64,000 nt of DNA from Palaemon carinicauda (GCF_036898095.1 NC_090761.1:44492986-44556985), one strand, 5' to 3'. Positions 37,340 through 47,940 are shown, counted from the stretch's first letter. Notes: a model not told the origin generated them from the sequence alone. A program made the numbers and translations.

Positions 37340-37578
37340 ATATGTAAAAAAGATTGTAATAATGACTAATGATCTGAATAATTATTACACCGTTTTTAAG
37401 TGAGTAATTTCCAGTTACGTCTACTTCTTTAAACTCACATTGAGTCTAAACTCATCTTGAGTATAGAATAAGTGTCCACCTCGTTACACAAAGCGTCAAC
37501 TTTCACGCTCTTATGAGACGTTGCGATGATGATACACTTTCCAAGGTATATTTCTAGTTTGTTTTGAACATTCTAGAT

Positions 37579-37637
<59 letters not shown>

Positions 37638-37661
37638 TAATAATAATGATAATAATAATAA
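37579..37661. repeat. (TAA)n microsatellite
   Basis: About 83 bp of TAA units with three ATG/GAT-type interruptions. It has the form of a retroelement (TAA)n tail, but no element body is recognised on either side. Confidence 0.93.
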
Positions 37662-38089
37662 CCACTGTATTCATTCAGTAATACTGACCCATATTTAACA
37701 TATATAGTATGTGCTTTTAACACACGGAGAATGTCAAGGTAGATTAGACTCCAGTTGGTGTTCAGTCCTTTCAAAATTAATTTTCATTAGTAGTGAAATA
37801 CGTCGAATTATGATGAAATAATTGAAATCCATCTCACACTTTCGTCATGTCTTTATTCATTATTTTTATCGGCGGAAGTGGAGATAACTGAAACAGACGT
37901 AAATGAACGTATTCGTGAATATCTTCCGTCAGTGATTGATTTTAGTTCCTCGTGTTACTCATCGAACTACTTGAACGCGTCTCATGTTTTAAAGGTCAAA
38001 AGAAAGTGTTTGGAGTTTTCATCTTTTTGTTCTTTTGTTGCAATGGGAACTGCGTTGTAGATCACAAGATCTGAGAACGATTATTTAGG

Positions 38090-38091
<2 letters not shown>

Positions 38092-38169
<78 letters not shown>
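38092..38169. repeat. (CT)n microsatellite
   Basis: About 78 bp of CT dinucleotides. Confidence 0.97.
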
Positions 38170-38172
<3 letters not shown>

Positions 38173-38901
38173 TGTGGTTGATATTGTCATTGACCTTTAG
38201 TGAAATGTTTGATTCATTGATCCTGTAATTAACTGAGTCTTATTGATCATATTTGCGACTAAGCAGCCGACTTTGAATAAATATGCTAATTGTAACCAGT
38301 TAAGGCAAATTTGTGTCTTAACATGCAGGCTAGTATTTTTTTAATAAAATCTCCGAGCTAAAGTCCAAAATAAATTCAATGGAATTGTTATTGCTGTAAT
38401 TATTATTTAATTGTTACTTTTTTAGCTAGCTAATAGATGCGTCTTTCTCATGTTATGAAGAAAGGGAATAGAATTTGTATTTATTTTTATTAGCATGATT
38501 TTTGCAATAGTGATATTTATGCATTTTGGGACCAGTTTTATACATGGTCATTATATCACCATTGTCAAGTATGGAGTTACTACCATTTTGATAGCCTTGA
38601 ACTACTAAGGGATATGATAGATATACCCTCAGACAATCTTGATTTTTGTTACACTTTTGAGGTCAGTTTGTAACGTGAGAATCTCCTCATATCTAGGACA
38701 ACTGTTTTTGTCTGTTATAGGAGAAGGACATGTGCCAGGGCTGTAGTTGTAAAGCAAATGGGTTCAAGGTGAATCAGCTGTTTTACTCTTTCGCTCTTAT
38801 GAATGTTGTGTCTAATCAAGCATCTTCACAAATGAGGTACATTTTATTTATTATTATAAACCATATTTTTGTTGCATGTTATGTTGCATTCATAAATCAC
38901 T

Positions 38902-38903
<2 letters not shown>
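38170..38903. other. No recognisable gene
   Basis: AT-rich sequence. Nothing further seen. Confidence 0.5.

Positions 38904-38977
<74 letters not shown>
38904..38977. repeat. (CT)n microsatellite
   Basis: About 74 bp of CT dinucleotides. Confidence 0.97.
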
Positions 38978-38980
<3 letters not shown>

Positions 38981-38990
38981 GTGCTTTTTG

Positions 38991-39045
38991 GGTAGCGTGA
39001 CTAGCTGGCAAGCCTAGGATACCGCGTTCGAAGCCCAGACCGGAC
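38991..39045 (+). repeat. tRNA-like head of a probable SINE
   Basis: GGGTAGCGTGACTAGCTGG resembles a tRNA 5' half with a box A-like TGACTAGCTGG. About 20 bp further on, GCGTTCGAAGCCC is a near-consensus RNA polymerase III box B (39025-39036). The spacing fits a tRNA gene, but I cannot fold a complete cloverleaf. The sequence that follows (through GCAGCAATTATGTACTATG and GGGTCGCAGGTAGGGAGGAG to about 39.2 kb) looks like the body of a tRNA-derived SINE. A functional tRNA is unlikely. Confidence 0.45.
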
Positions 39046-39451
39046 TATGGGGAATAGATGGATGCGTTTCTTAAAATTAAGAATGCCTCTCTTTACCTAA
39101 GCAGCAATTATGTACTATGATGTTAGCCGACTATCGCGGGTCGCAGGTAGGGAGGAGACGGAAAACAGATGAAGAAAGAATAAAACACACGGGAGTGTTT
39201 AGACTTTCCCTAAATTGATTTTGACACTTACGGGAGTAGGTAATACCAATGAATTTTTTTATGGGTGGATTGATTTATTTATAGATAAGATATCGCATTG
39301 ACAAGTGCACGCCTCCCACGTCGGCTGTATCCTGCTATTGTCAGTGAAGTCGTTGGAGAACGTTAGTTTTCCCACACATCCTTTTTTTTCTTGATGAGCA
39401 GGGTTCTCCCATTATATCTCTTCATCTAGTTATATGATTTACATTATATAG

Positions 39452-39890
39452 CTAGTGTAAGCGACCCGTCGAAAATGACGGCTAAATGTCTGTTTTGACG
39501 TTGTTACTTATTTTAGAATGATTTATTGTTAATTTGTTCTCTTCATTTATTTATTTCCTTATTTCCTTTCCTCACTGGGCTATTTTTCCCTGTTGGAGTC
39601 CCTGGGCTTATAGCATCTTGCTTTTCCAACTAGGGTTGTAGCTTGGATAGTAATAATAATAATAATAATAGGTATTCGCTCACAAAGATTCAACCCTTTC
39701 CAAATTACAGTCCTTCTCACCTTGGTATGCCTACTTCCTCTCCCTCCTACCCGAGGGCCGGGGAGACACTGAGTTGTTATACCAAAGACCTACAGGTCTT
39801 GAGGTATACCTCTTGCCGCTGAGCGTGTCTTAGAATAACTATATATGTTCATATATGAGCGAGATACTCGCTCTTTATTATATAGGGGAG
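39452..39890 (-). mobile_element. Family B element, copy d, interrupted by a LINE 3' end
   Basis: The conserved end (GCTAGTGTAAGCGACCCGTC, AAAATGACGGCTAAAT) occupies 39452-39487. The rest of the element resumes after 39670 with GATTCAACCCTTTCC, CTACTTCCTCTCCCTCC and CGAGGGCCGGGGAGA, and ends with GATACTCGCTCTTTATTATA and TAGGGG. The 39488-39670 segment between them is a separate retroelement fragment. Blocks around GATTCAAC match copy f at 47.9 kb, placing d and f in one subfamily. Confidence 0.82.
39488..39670 (+). mobile_element. 5'-truncated LINE 3' end with (TAA)n tail, nested in family B
   Basis: Begins GTCTGTTTTGACGTTGTTAC, runs through a T/C-rich stretch, CCTTTCCTCACTGGGCTATT and TTTTCCAACTAGGGTTGTAG, and ends in seven TAA units. 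The last roughly 120 bp are shared with the SINE-like copies, but the 5' part is the LINE version seen also at 54.8 and 62.3 kb. It sits between two halves of a family B copy and so inserted later. Confidence 0.85.
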
Positions 39891-40260
39891 ATTTGTATGT
39901 AATGCAATTGCTAAGGTTTTTATATTTCGGTTCCATGTGTATATTTCATTTGGCGGTTTTATTATTAACAATATCTGATTTTTATCATCTGCTAGGTACG
40001 AATTTGTGTAATGATGTTGCGAAGATCTCCAATTATATTATTGTAAGTTCACAAGAAATGTTTATTTTCCCTACTTCGTTTTTTGCACAAATATAAAAAT
40101 TAAAACGATCGAAATATGATTGAGGAGTATTCCTTTGTCGTCATTACGGAAATAGTTTTCACTTACTCAGTGTTGCAAGTCCGTAACGTCATGTCGACAT
40201 CAAAACTGTCGATGAACTCACTTATCATCACCTACCCAGGAACCTCCCATTTCATCCTAA

Positions 40261-40262
<2 letters not shown>

Positions 40263-40327
<65 letters not shown>
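40263..40327. repeat. (CT)n microsatellite
   Basis: About 65 bp of CT dinucleotides. Confidence 0.97.
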
Positions 40328-40331
<4 letters not shown>

Positions 40332-40475
40332 AGTGTGCTCTGAATATCAAATGAAGGATTTGCAAGAATGAGGATAGATAGTGAAATCAAAAGGGGTAGA
40401 CGACCTACATGGACCAGTTTCAGAAAATGTACATTTTATATATACTTTGTAATCTTAATTTGATTTTCATGTCTT

Positions 40476-40503
40476 CCCTATACAATAAAGAATAATTTTC
40501 TGG

Positions 40504-40582
<79 letters not shown>

Positions 40583-40722
40583 TGTTTCTTTCCTGCCACC
40601 GTAATCTCTCCCCATCCCTCGCGTAGGGGGAACGATTAGTCATACCCGGGTGAGAGCAGGGATGCGTGTCTTTGTATATTTATCCATATAGAGCCGTCAT
40701 TTTTGACAGATCGCGTACACCA
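40476..40722 (+). mobile_element. Family B element, copy e, with internal (TA)n(TG)n
   Basis: Starts CCCTATACAATAAAGAATAA and TTCTGG, then (TA)n at 40504-40529 and (TG)n to 40579. It continues with TTTCTTTCCTGCCACCG, TCTCCCCATCCCTCGCGTAG, TAGTCATACCCGGGTGAGAG and ends GAGCCGTCATTTTTGACAGA then TCGCGTACAC. The microsatellite lies exactly between the 5' and central conserved blocks, as in copies b and g. Confidence 0.85.
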
Positions 40723-41101
40723 GTGTTTAAGTAAAAGTGAAAGATAGATTGTCTGGATACGAGTGAAGCGCTAGCACGAGTCGTCGAAATGGTCGACACA
40801 TTCCATGTAACTGTCCGCACTCGTCGATCTGTACAGTTACGCAGTGCTGCCCTGATTCGACATTCTCCTGAGCCTTATCGGCATGAGAATTGGCATGGCG
40901 TGGATTGTAGGAAAAGGATGCAGGTCTTGTGACTATCGATTGCTTGATTTTCTTGCATATTTCTAACATTAACTTCCTTCCTGTCCATATTTGTTTTCTG
41001 TGGCGCAGGCTTCTGGATTCCGTGTAAGATTGTTTTTCTAAGTAATGGTGAGTAGGAAAGAAGGTATTCAAGGATTCTGATGATAGGTTTTGTTATTGCG
41101 T
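40723..41101. other. No recognisable gene
   Basis: A 114-codon minus-strand frame (40727-41071) and an overlapping 116-codon one in another frame exist. Neither shows a motif, and each argues against the other. Confidence 0.4.
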
Positions 41102-41297
41102 CCTGTGCATGGTATTTTGTCATTTCAAAAGAGGTTAAATATATTTTGTTTAGTTTCATATATAATGCTGTTCTGTTTATAAACGGGAAAAATATTATCC
41201 TGTGTAGGGTATTTTGTCTTTTCAAAAAAGGTTGAATAGATCTCGATTATTGTTTGATATGGCTGTTCTATTTATAAGCGGTAAAAATATTGCTATT
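41102..41297. repeat. Divergent tandem duplication, period about 97 bp
   Basis: Unit 1 (41102-41198) and unit 2 (41199-41297) share CCTGTG, GGTATTTTGTC, TTTCAAAA, TGCTGTTCTGTTTATAA-like and GGTAAAAATATT-like blocks, with substitutions and one small indel between. Confidence 0.8.
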
Positions 41298-42527
41298 ATT
41301 ACCATTATTCCTCCAAAAGGAAGGCTATGTAATACACATGTATAAATGATGTCGAATTTAGGAAGAGGCGGATGAGGAAGTAGGAATAACAGGAGGATTG
41401 AGGTCACGAGGAAGAACATAATTCAGTACAGTGACATCAGGATGGTGAAAAGTCCCTGGGGGATGTATTTATTGGGGGGGGGGGGCTTCGATGTTGAGTG
41501 GTTGGAGAGCGGATTGGAAATGGGCTATGGTGCTGATGGAAGATTCCTGGTTATTGCTGTGTCGTTTTTGATTGATTTGTTGTAGCATTGATGGTTAATT
41601 TTGGAAAGTGTTAAGACCCTGAATGTTAGTTTCATGTTTTCTTGACAACCTGTTCAGGAGTTTCTATGTTAGATTCATTCTAGAATCATGATGCTAGTAT
41701 GAATTTAACATCGGTTTTAAGAACTGCAAAGGATGTTATGGAGCTTCATAGTTGATTTTTATGAATAATACAGGCTTCACATTTGGATTTTTTAAAAAGA
41801 AATTTACGTCTTATCAAGTGATACTGCAATTGTCTGAATACTACTATAATGTTCTGCCCTAAGGTAGGTCCTTTCATGGGTTAGTCGCCGTTAATAATTT
41901 GCTATTCTTGGTCACCTCTTGTTACCTCTTGTTACGTTGTCTGATCATGGGCGAAAAAAATATTCTTGGAAGACAGGTTCGAATTGAATGACGTAAAATT
42001 CATAAATTGATCGGTTTTAGCTATTAAATTAATTCAGTGGTTATGATTATCATATCTAGTATTTGTATGTGGTTAGACGAAGTCATGTTCCTTCATGGCA
42101 GTATCATATGCTAGTTATTATTCTTTCAGCACTGATAGTCCGCCCCATTTCGCGAATTGAAAGGCTCCGTTGTCTGTGATGTTCCCGTACAGGAGGTCCT
42201 TAGTTATGCCAGGAGGTGTTTCCGTCCTATGTACTTATCGCTCATTACCAGCGACAGATGAGACGCCGGTTGTCAAATAATTTCCGCCAAAGTAGGTGGT
42301 TCTTATCATCTCTCGGGGACGCTTCATTGCGGAGATGGTCTTAATCAGACCTTGGTCTTAATAGTAGGATCTGTGGGTGAAGCTTTCGTCCTCTCCCTTC
42401 ATAGGAGCAGAAGTAACAGACTCCTTTCGATATTTCTTGATATATTTTAATCTGTTACGTTAAACTGTGTAGATGTAATTCGTTTATCATATATCCCCAT
42501 ATTTCCATTATTAGACGGTTGGTGTGC

Positions 42528-42531
<4 letters not shown>
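41298..42531. other. No recognisable gene
   Basis: A G10 run near 41476 and a small direct duplication of CACCTCTTGTTAC at about 41921. Otherwise unique sequence without coding character. Confidence 0.5.
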
Positions 42532-42594
<63 letters not shown>

Positions 42595-42614
42595 ATATAT
42601 ATATATATACACAC

Positions 42615-42711
<97 letters not shown>

Positions 42712-42712
42712 A
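42532..42712. repeat. Complex palindromic (TA)n/(TG)n/(CA)n array
   Basis: A TA block, a GTGTG insert, TA, an ACACACA insert, TA, a CTGTG insert, TA and a final TG run, 181 bp in all. The GTGTG and ACACACA inserts are complementary across a TA core, so a long cruciform is possible. Confidence 0.95.
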
Positions 42713-43029
42713 TATGTATTGTTTGATTTTCCTCCATAAAGATTGCAATATAATATGAAATATTGCAATATGATACATTTAAATGTGTTGTATGTAGTAT
42801 CATTAAGAATAGGGTGACCTTTGAACCATGATGGCATAGACAAACAGAGCGAAGAGAGAAAGATAACATAAAATTTATTACGGTTACTTTACATAAAGTA
42901 CAGGTAGTGGTTTCTCACTGATATTGCTCTGATAATGTGAAAGGTATTAGTTTTTTTTATGGCCTTTCTTCGTGTTATGGAAGATATTTCCAGGTCTCCG
43001 TCAGGGTTGTGTAGGTATCTTTTCTTCTA

Positions 43030-43097
43030 TTATATATATATATATGTATAAATACATTTGTATTATGTATGTATGTATACATGTATGTATGTATGTA
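43030..43097. repeat. Degenerate TA/TATG repeats
   Basis: A short TA run followed by imperfect GTAT/ATGT tetranucleotides. Confidence 0.8.
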
Positions 43098-43253
43098 AAT
43101 AAGTAATACTGATTTTGGTACTGATATTCGAAAGGTTAAATACGTCTTGAATTCCAAATTCACTCTACGTTGGGGGCGAATCTGGATAGGTGCACTTATC
43201 GTATATATTTTCCCTTTTAGTGCAAGTTATTCTTAAGGTGAAGTTAATTCGTT

Positions 43254-43256
<3 letters not shown>

Positions 43257-43319
<63 letters not shown>
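43257..43319. repeat. (TA)n microsatellite
   Basis: About 63 bp of TA, directly abutting the 5' end of the SINE-like copy at 43327. Confidence 0.95.
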
Positions 43320-43321
<2 letters not shown>

Positions 43322-43326
43322 AGTAG

Positions 43327-43965
43327 TAGGTTGGCCAAGGCACCAGCCGCCCTTTGAGATACTACCGCTAGAGAGTTATGGGGTCCTTTGACTGTTCAGA
43401 CAGTACTACTTAGGACCCTTCTCTCTGGTTACGGTTCTTTCCCTTTGCCTACAAAGACATCGAATAGTCTGGCCTATTCTCCTCTGTCCTCATACACCTG
43501 ACAACACTGAGATTGCCAAACAATTCTTCTTCGCCCAAGGGGTTAACTACTGTACTGTAATTGTTCAGTGGCTACTTTCCTCTTGGTAAGGGTAGAAGAG
43601 ACTCTGTAGCCATGGTAAGCAGCTCTTCTAGGAGAATGACAATCCTAAATTAAACCATTGTTCTCTAGTCTTGGGTAGTGCCATAGCCTCTGTACCATGG
43701 TCTTCCACTGTCTTGGGTTAGAGTTCTCTTGCTTGAGGGTTCACTCGGGCACACTGTTCTATCTAGTTTCTTTTCCTCTTGTTTTGTTGAAGGTTTTATA
43801 GTTTATATAGGAAATAATATTTGTTTCAATGTTGTTACTATTCTTAAAATATTTTAATTTTCCTTATTTCCTTTCCTCACTGGGCTATGTTCCCTGTTGG
43901 TGCCCCTGGGCTTATAGCATCCTGCTTTTCCAACTAGGGTTGTAGCTTAGCATTTAATAATAATA
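43327..43965 (+). mobile_element. SINE-like (TAA)-tailed element, copy 5, full length with target-site duplication
   Basis: Head TAGGTTGGCCAAGGCACCAG, then TTTGAGATACTACCGCTAGA, CACACTGTTCTATCTAG and GGTTTTATAGTTTATATAGG. The 3' end CCTTTCCTCACTGGGCTATG then TTTTCCAACTAGGGTTGTAG is followed by a short TAA tail. ATCAAGTAG (43318-43326) just before it and ATCAAGTGG (43966-43974) just after it form a likely 9-bp target-site duplication with one mismatch. At about 640 bp it is long for a SINE. No reading frame is present. The last roughly 180 bp match LINE 3' ends in the same window. No clear polymerase III boxes are seen in the head, so its promoter type is unknown. Confidence 0.88.
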
Positions 43966-44056
43966 ATCAAGTGGTTAAAGTTAGTAAATTTTGTTCTTGA
44001 TCCGGGCACTCTGAAGGCAGAGTGCATTTAATATTAAAAATAATATTCAGTTCAAC

Positions 44057-44061
<5 letters not shown>

Positions 44062-44145
<84 letters not shown>
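44062..44145. repeat. (TA)n microsatellite
   Basis: About 84 bp of TA followed by a short ACACGCACA end. Confidence 0.97.
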
Positions 44146-44147
<2 letters not shown>

Positions 44148-44993
44148 GCACATGTATATTACATTTGAGCATCATGTATTCCTGTGAGTTTAGAGCATAT
44201 ATATGCAAATTGCTTGTATGTTTGGTGAAACATATTTAATAGCACACATTTCTAACTATATTTATTCTAACGAATTGACTGTTAGAGAAAATCAGGTTGT
44301 TCACTCGGATCATGGGTAATCTTGAGATTAGTCTCAACCATAAAATTACCTCGAGATGTCTTTATTTTCAAAACTTAGCGTTTTATTTGAATTCTCAATT
44401 AGAACGAAGGATACAGGACCCGCTTTATGAGGATTCCTTCACTTGTAGCACTGAAGATATCTCGAGGAATCTCTTGTTGGAATCCGTGTCCTTTCTCCTT
44501 TTCTTAGATAAAACATAATCCTTTTTACGATGGTAATTTTCCGTGTTATTTATCATTACTTGCGACCATAGGGTGACGCCTGCGATCATTTACGACCTCG
44601 TTAAGATTGGCCTAAGTGGTTGTCTTTTAGACCCAGTGGCTGGTGCTTAGGCCTACTGCATGAGGCACTTAAAACTCCTGTCTCCAGCCACTGCCGTTGG
44701 TTTTACAAGCCTTTTAGATTTCTTGGGACGACGCCTTTGAGCTTGTGGTCTACAAGTGGTTGTGGCTCTTAGATACGACGATAGTACTTTTATTCTTACC
44801 CATTTAAATCTAACGGGATATTAATTTAGCATGGACCCGTGCTTGCCATAAGGCCAGCAATCTATGCAGACAGGTAAACATGTAAATTTGGTGATAGGTC
44901 TTTACTTTCAATAAAGCATGACTGTGAAAGAGAACAAATATTTAATTTTTATATTCTCTGGAGCCACCTCTAGGTATGGGAAACGACTGTTTA

Positions 44994-45002
<9 letters not shown>
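44146..45002. other. No recognisable gene
   Basis: Unique-looking sequence with a 73-codon unrecognised frame (44297-44518). Confidence 0.5.

Positions 45003-45076
<74 letters not shown>
45003..45076. repeat. Compound (TA)n(TG)n microsatellite
   Basis: TA to about 45047 then TG to 45076, directly joined to a LINE fragment. Confidence 0.95.
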
Positions 45077-45078
<2 letters not shown>

Positions 45079-45193
45079 GAGAAGACGATGGATTGACGAA
45101 CTAAGATAATTTTCAGGTATAGACTGGCATAGAATTACCATTAACAGATGCGAGTGGAAGGACATATCTGAGGCTTGCTCTGCAGTGGGCTAG
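45077..45193 (+). pseudogene. LINE endonuclease/reverse transcriptase tail between two microsatellites
   Basis: The plus-strand frame reads KRRRWIDELR, a stop, then FSGIDWHRITINRCEWKDIS, EACSAVG and a terminal stop. The RRWxDEL-(x)-DW-xxx-(x)-R-xEW-K-(x)-EA pattern is that of the last residues of RTE/Jockey-like LINE proteins. It is a different family from the 18.6-kb copy. One internal stop shows that it is dead. It is enclosed by (TA)n(TG)n on the left and (TG)n(TA)n(TG)n on the right (45208-45288). Confidence 0.7.
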
Positions 45194-45207
45194 TAACGGC
45201 TAATGGT

Positions 45208-45208
45208 T

Positions 45209-45288
<80 letters not shown>
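45208..45288. repeat. Compound (TG)n(TA)n(TG)n microsatellite
   Basis: TG to about 45220, TA to about 45252, TG to 45288. It mirrors the composition of the tract on the other side of the LINE scrap. Confidence 0.95.
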
Positions 45289-45290
<2 letters not shown>

Positions 45291-46256
45291 AGCCGAATTG
45301 GAGATCTCTTACGGCTGACGGATTGGCCTCCGCCCTCATGAATAATGTAATAGATGCTAGGTATTGTGATAAAAGGGAAAGGTGGAAAGCGAGAATGGTC
45401 TAGAAAGTCAATTTCTACGTTTAAGGAATTTATCTCGGAGCCATAGATATGGCTTTAAGGCTTAGTCTTGTTTTACATGGAGGATTTCAACTAAGGCTCA
45501 CAAATGCTCATTCTATTCGCAAATATCGTCTTGGAAAACTAGTTTTATGTAGAATCTTAGCTGAACGTAAATAGTCAGTTTCATTAGGTGAAAACTTATC
45601 AACACACACACACACACACACACACGGGTGTTTTAAATGAGCAATAGTAAACAAAAGCTTGAATTAGTTTCGTGTTGTTATTTTTTCATTATTTGTCTCT
45701 GCAAATGTCCTTGTATCTTTCATTGATGTTATTTGTGAAACATTGACTTGTGTGAAGGTAATTTTGTTTGTGAAAAGACGTGTGTTTATCTGATTTCGTG
45801 TCCCCAGATACCGCAGTTTAAGACGGTCTTGTGATAAAACTTTCTTGCCACACCCACAAGCTTAAAGGACTTTGTCTGATCCCAAGCATAACCCGGCTAC
45901 CTTCCTCAGTCTGGTGCGTTCTTTGTTGATAGGCCACCTGCCTTGGATCGCAAGAATGCTTGGTGGAGTTTTTAGTAGGATGTATACTGCATTTCTTTTA
46001 GATATTCTCTGACAGTATTGTTATATAATTATCAGATATGGTTATATTTGATTTTTATTTTGTTGTATCATGCGATGCTCAGAGTTGAAATTGACATTAG
46101 GTTGAGTGTTTATCTTGGTATGTATAGTAATGTTTAATGTAATCAACACATAACAACTATCTCCTCGTACTCTTTATTCTACACTCTGCTGTGATTACGA
46201 ACTTCCTCTAGTTAGAGGTGTTTTCTAGCATTCAGATCAGTAGTTACACCATAGGA

Positions 46257-46258
<2 letters not shown>
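45289..46258. other. No recognisable gene
   Basis: The first roughly 115 bp read GLASALMNNVIDARYCDKRE and then WKAR in one frame, which could be another retroelement scrap, but I cannot place it. A short (CA)n lies at 45602-45625. The rest is unique AT-rich sequence. Confidence 0.4.

Positions 46259-46339
<81 letters not shown>
46259..46339. repeat. (GA)n microsatellite
   Basis: About 81 bp of GA dinucleotides. Confidence 0.97.
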
Positions 46340-46341
<2 letters not shown>

Positions 46342-46696
46342 AAGTAAAAGGAAATGCCTATCTACTCAATCATTCGATTCTGTGAATCTAAAACGCTCTC
46401 GAGAACGCTAAATTTGGCCATACTGTTCATAAATGGTCAGCGTTATTCCGTGTCATAAATAACTAAATCATAATTCTTTTAGCTCCTGGTTGATTATTTC
46501 AGTGTGTGTCTATCTTTTGGCAAACATTGATTTATTACATTTCTGGTTCAGCTCTGTGCTGTGAGATAAGCTGGCGACATTTTTTAAATCAGTTCAGGTT
46601 TGGCGTAAAATCTTAGTGGCGATATCTTTTTATCATTTTACTTTCAAGTTTTTCCTCCTTTCATCGGTTTAGTAGGTATTCAAGATTTTATTATTG

Positions 46697-46770
46697 TTGT
46701 TGTTGTTGTTATTATTATAATTATTTACTATACGTTTTCGTATTATCACTACAGATGGCGTTCTTTTGAG

Positions 46771-46829
<59 letters not shown>
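46697..46829. repeat. (GTT)n and (ATT)n with a duplicated right flank
   Basis: GTT/ATT units at 46697-46726, then ACTATACGTTTTCGTATTAT and ACTACAG, then a longer (ATT)n at 46772-46829. The ATATGTTTTTGTGTTATTAC and AACAGAG that follow this tract resemble the sequence after the first tract, so the trinucleotide tract with its flank has been tandemly copied. Confidence 0.85.
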
Positions 46830-46831
<2 letters not shown>

Positions 46832-47362
46832 GTTTTTGTGTTATTACAACAGAGAAGTTAGATCTGTAGAATCTCAGTCCTTGTGTCTTTCGCCTTGGTT
46901 CGTGTTTGTGGTTTTGCTTATGTGCGCTCCTAATTGTAAGTCAGCCTTTGGGGATGGAGTTGAGCCATTGGTTGAGCCTTGGATTTAAACAGCACTGTTC
47001 GTGCTTCGAAGGTATTTCATATTTTGCGCCTTTGTAGATGTTCGTGGTTTGGTAAAGATGATGGATTTTGCATTTGCATAATATTCAGTAAGTGTTCCTA
47101 TTTTTTGAGTGATTAGGAAATTCCTTGTATGATGAAACGATTTCTAGTCGTATATTCTCCAATTATTTTAGCGTAGTTGGGAACTCCTATTTGTAGTATT
47201 GCAACGCACAATGAAGCTGTAATTATGATAGTTAACTGAGGTTTATTTGCATAGTCCGTAGTTAGATCCCTGCCTGCCGACCCAAATTTGCAGTGCTTGG
47301 AGCTAGCAACTTAACTATGAGGCTCTACTTTTCTGGAACTCTTATCAAAATGGGAAATTGTC

Positions 47363-47365
<3 letters not shown>
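46830..47365. other. No recognisable gene
   Basis: Unique-looking sequence without open frames of interest. Confidence 0.5.

Positions 47366-47434
<69 letters not shown>
47366..47434. repeat. Compound (CA)n(TA)n microsatellite
   Basis: CA to 47394 then TA to 47434. Confidence 0.95.
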
Positions 47435-47439
<5 letters not shown>

Positions 47440-47940
47440 TGTCTATGTATATGTAAGTTATAGTAGGACAATATAACAAGGCGAAAAAGGTTGATAAAGC
47501 CTAAATGGTATTAGATAGCATTTTTTTAAATGTCAGGAATAACAAGGCTTATCTTTGATAAAATGAATTCCTGTTTGGATTAGTTGTTTCACATTTCGTC
47601 TCAGGAGAGGGTCGGTAGAAGGAGCCGATGATAGAGAATCGGTAAGAACCTTAAAGAGGTCGATACACGACCACATCGGCCCCAGGGTTTCACTTTTAAA
47701 CCGGGCGAAATGTGTCTTTCAGATATTTAATCCCCCTGAGGAACATCTGAGAACGAGGCTAGTTTTTTTTAATCTATTCCCACAAATACAAAATTATTGT
47801 GAGTCATATTAGGGATAGTTGGTATGTTTGGTCTGGGTGCAATTGTACTTCGATCGATGCTTCTATGCGTAAATTCGTCAACTAAAATCGAGCATTTGTA
47901 GTATTGTATGATGGGCCGTTGAGGGCTCTTGTATTATCTC

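Noticed and set aside
40727..41225. Two minus-strand frames of 114 and 116 codons
   Set aside because: They overlap in different frames, show no domain, and one crosses the 97-bp tandem duplication.
42455..42869. Several overlapping frames of IY/YI and TH repeats over AT/GT arrays
   Set aside because: They result from TA and TG dinucleotides and appear on both strands at the same place.
45290..45403. Possible further retroelement peptide (DARYCDKRERWKAR)
   Set aside because: Too short and without the usual conserved spacing. Kept only as a remark in the interval entry.
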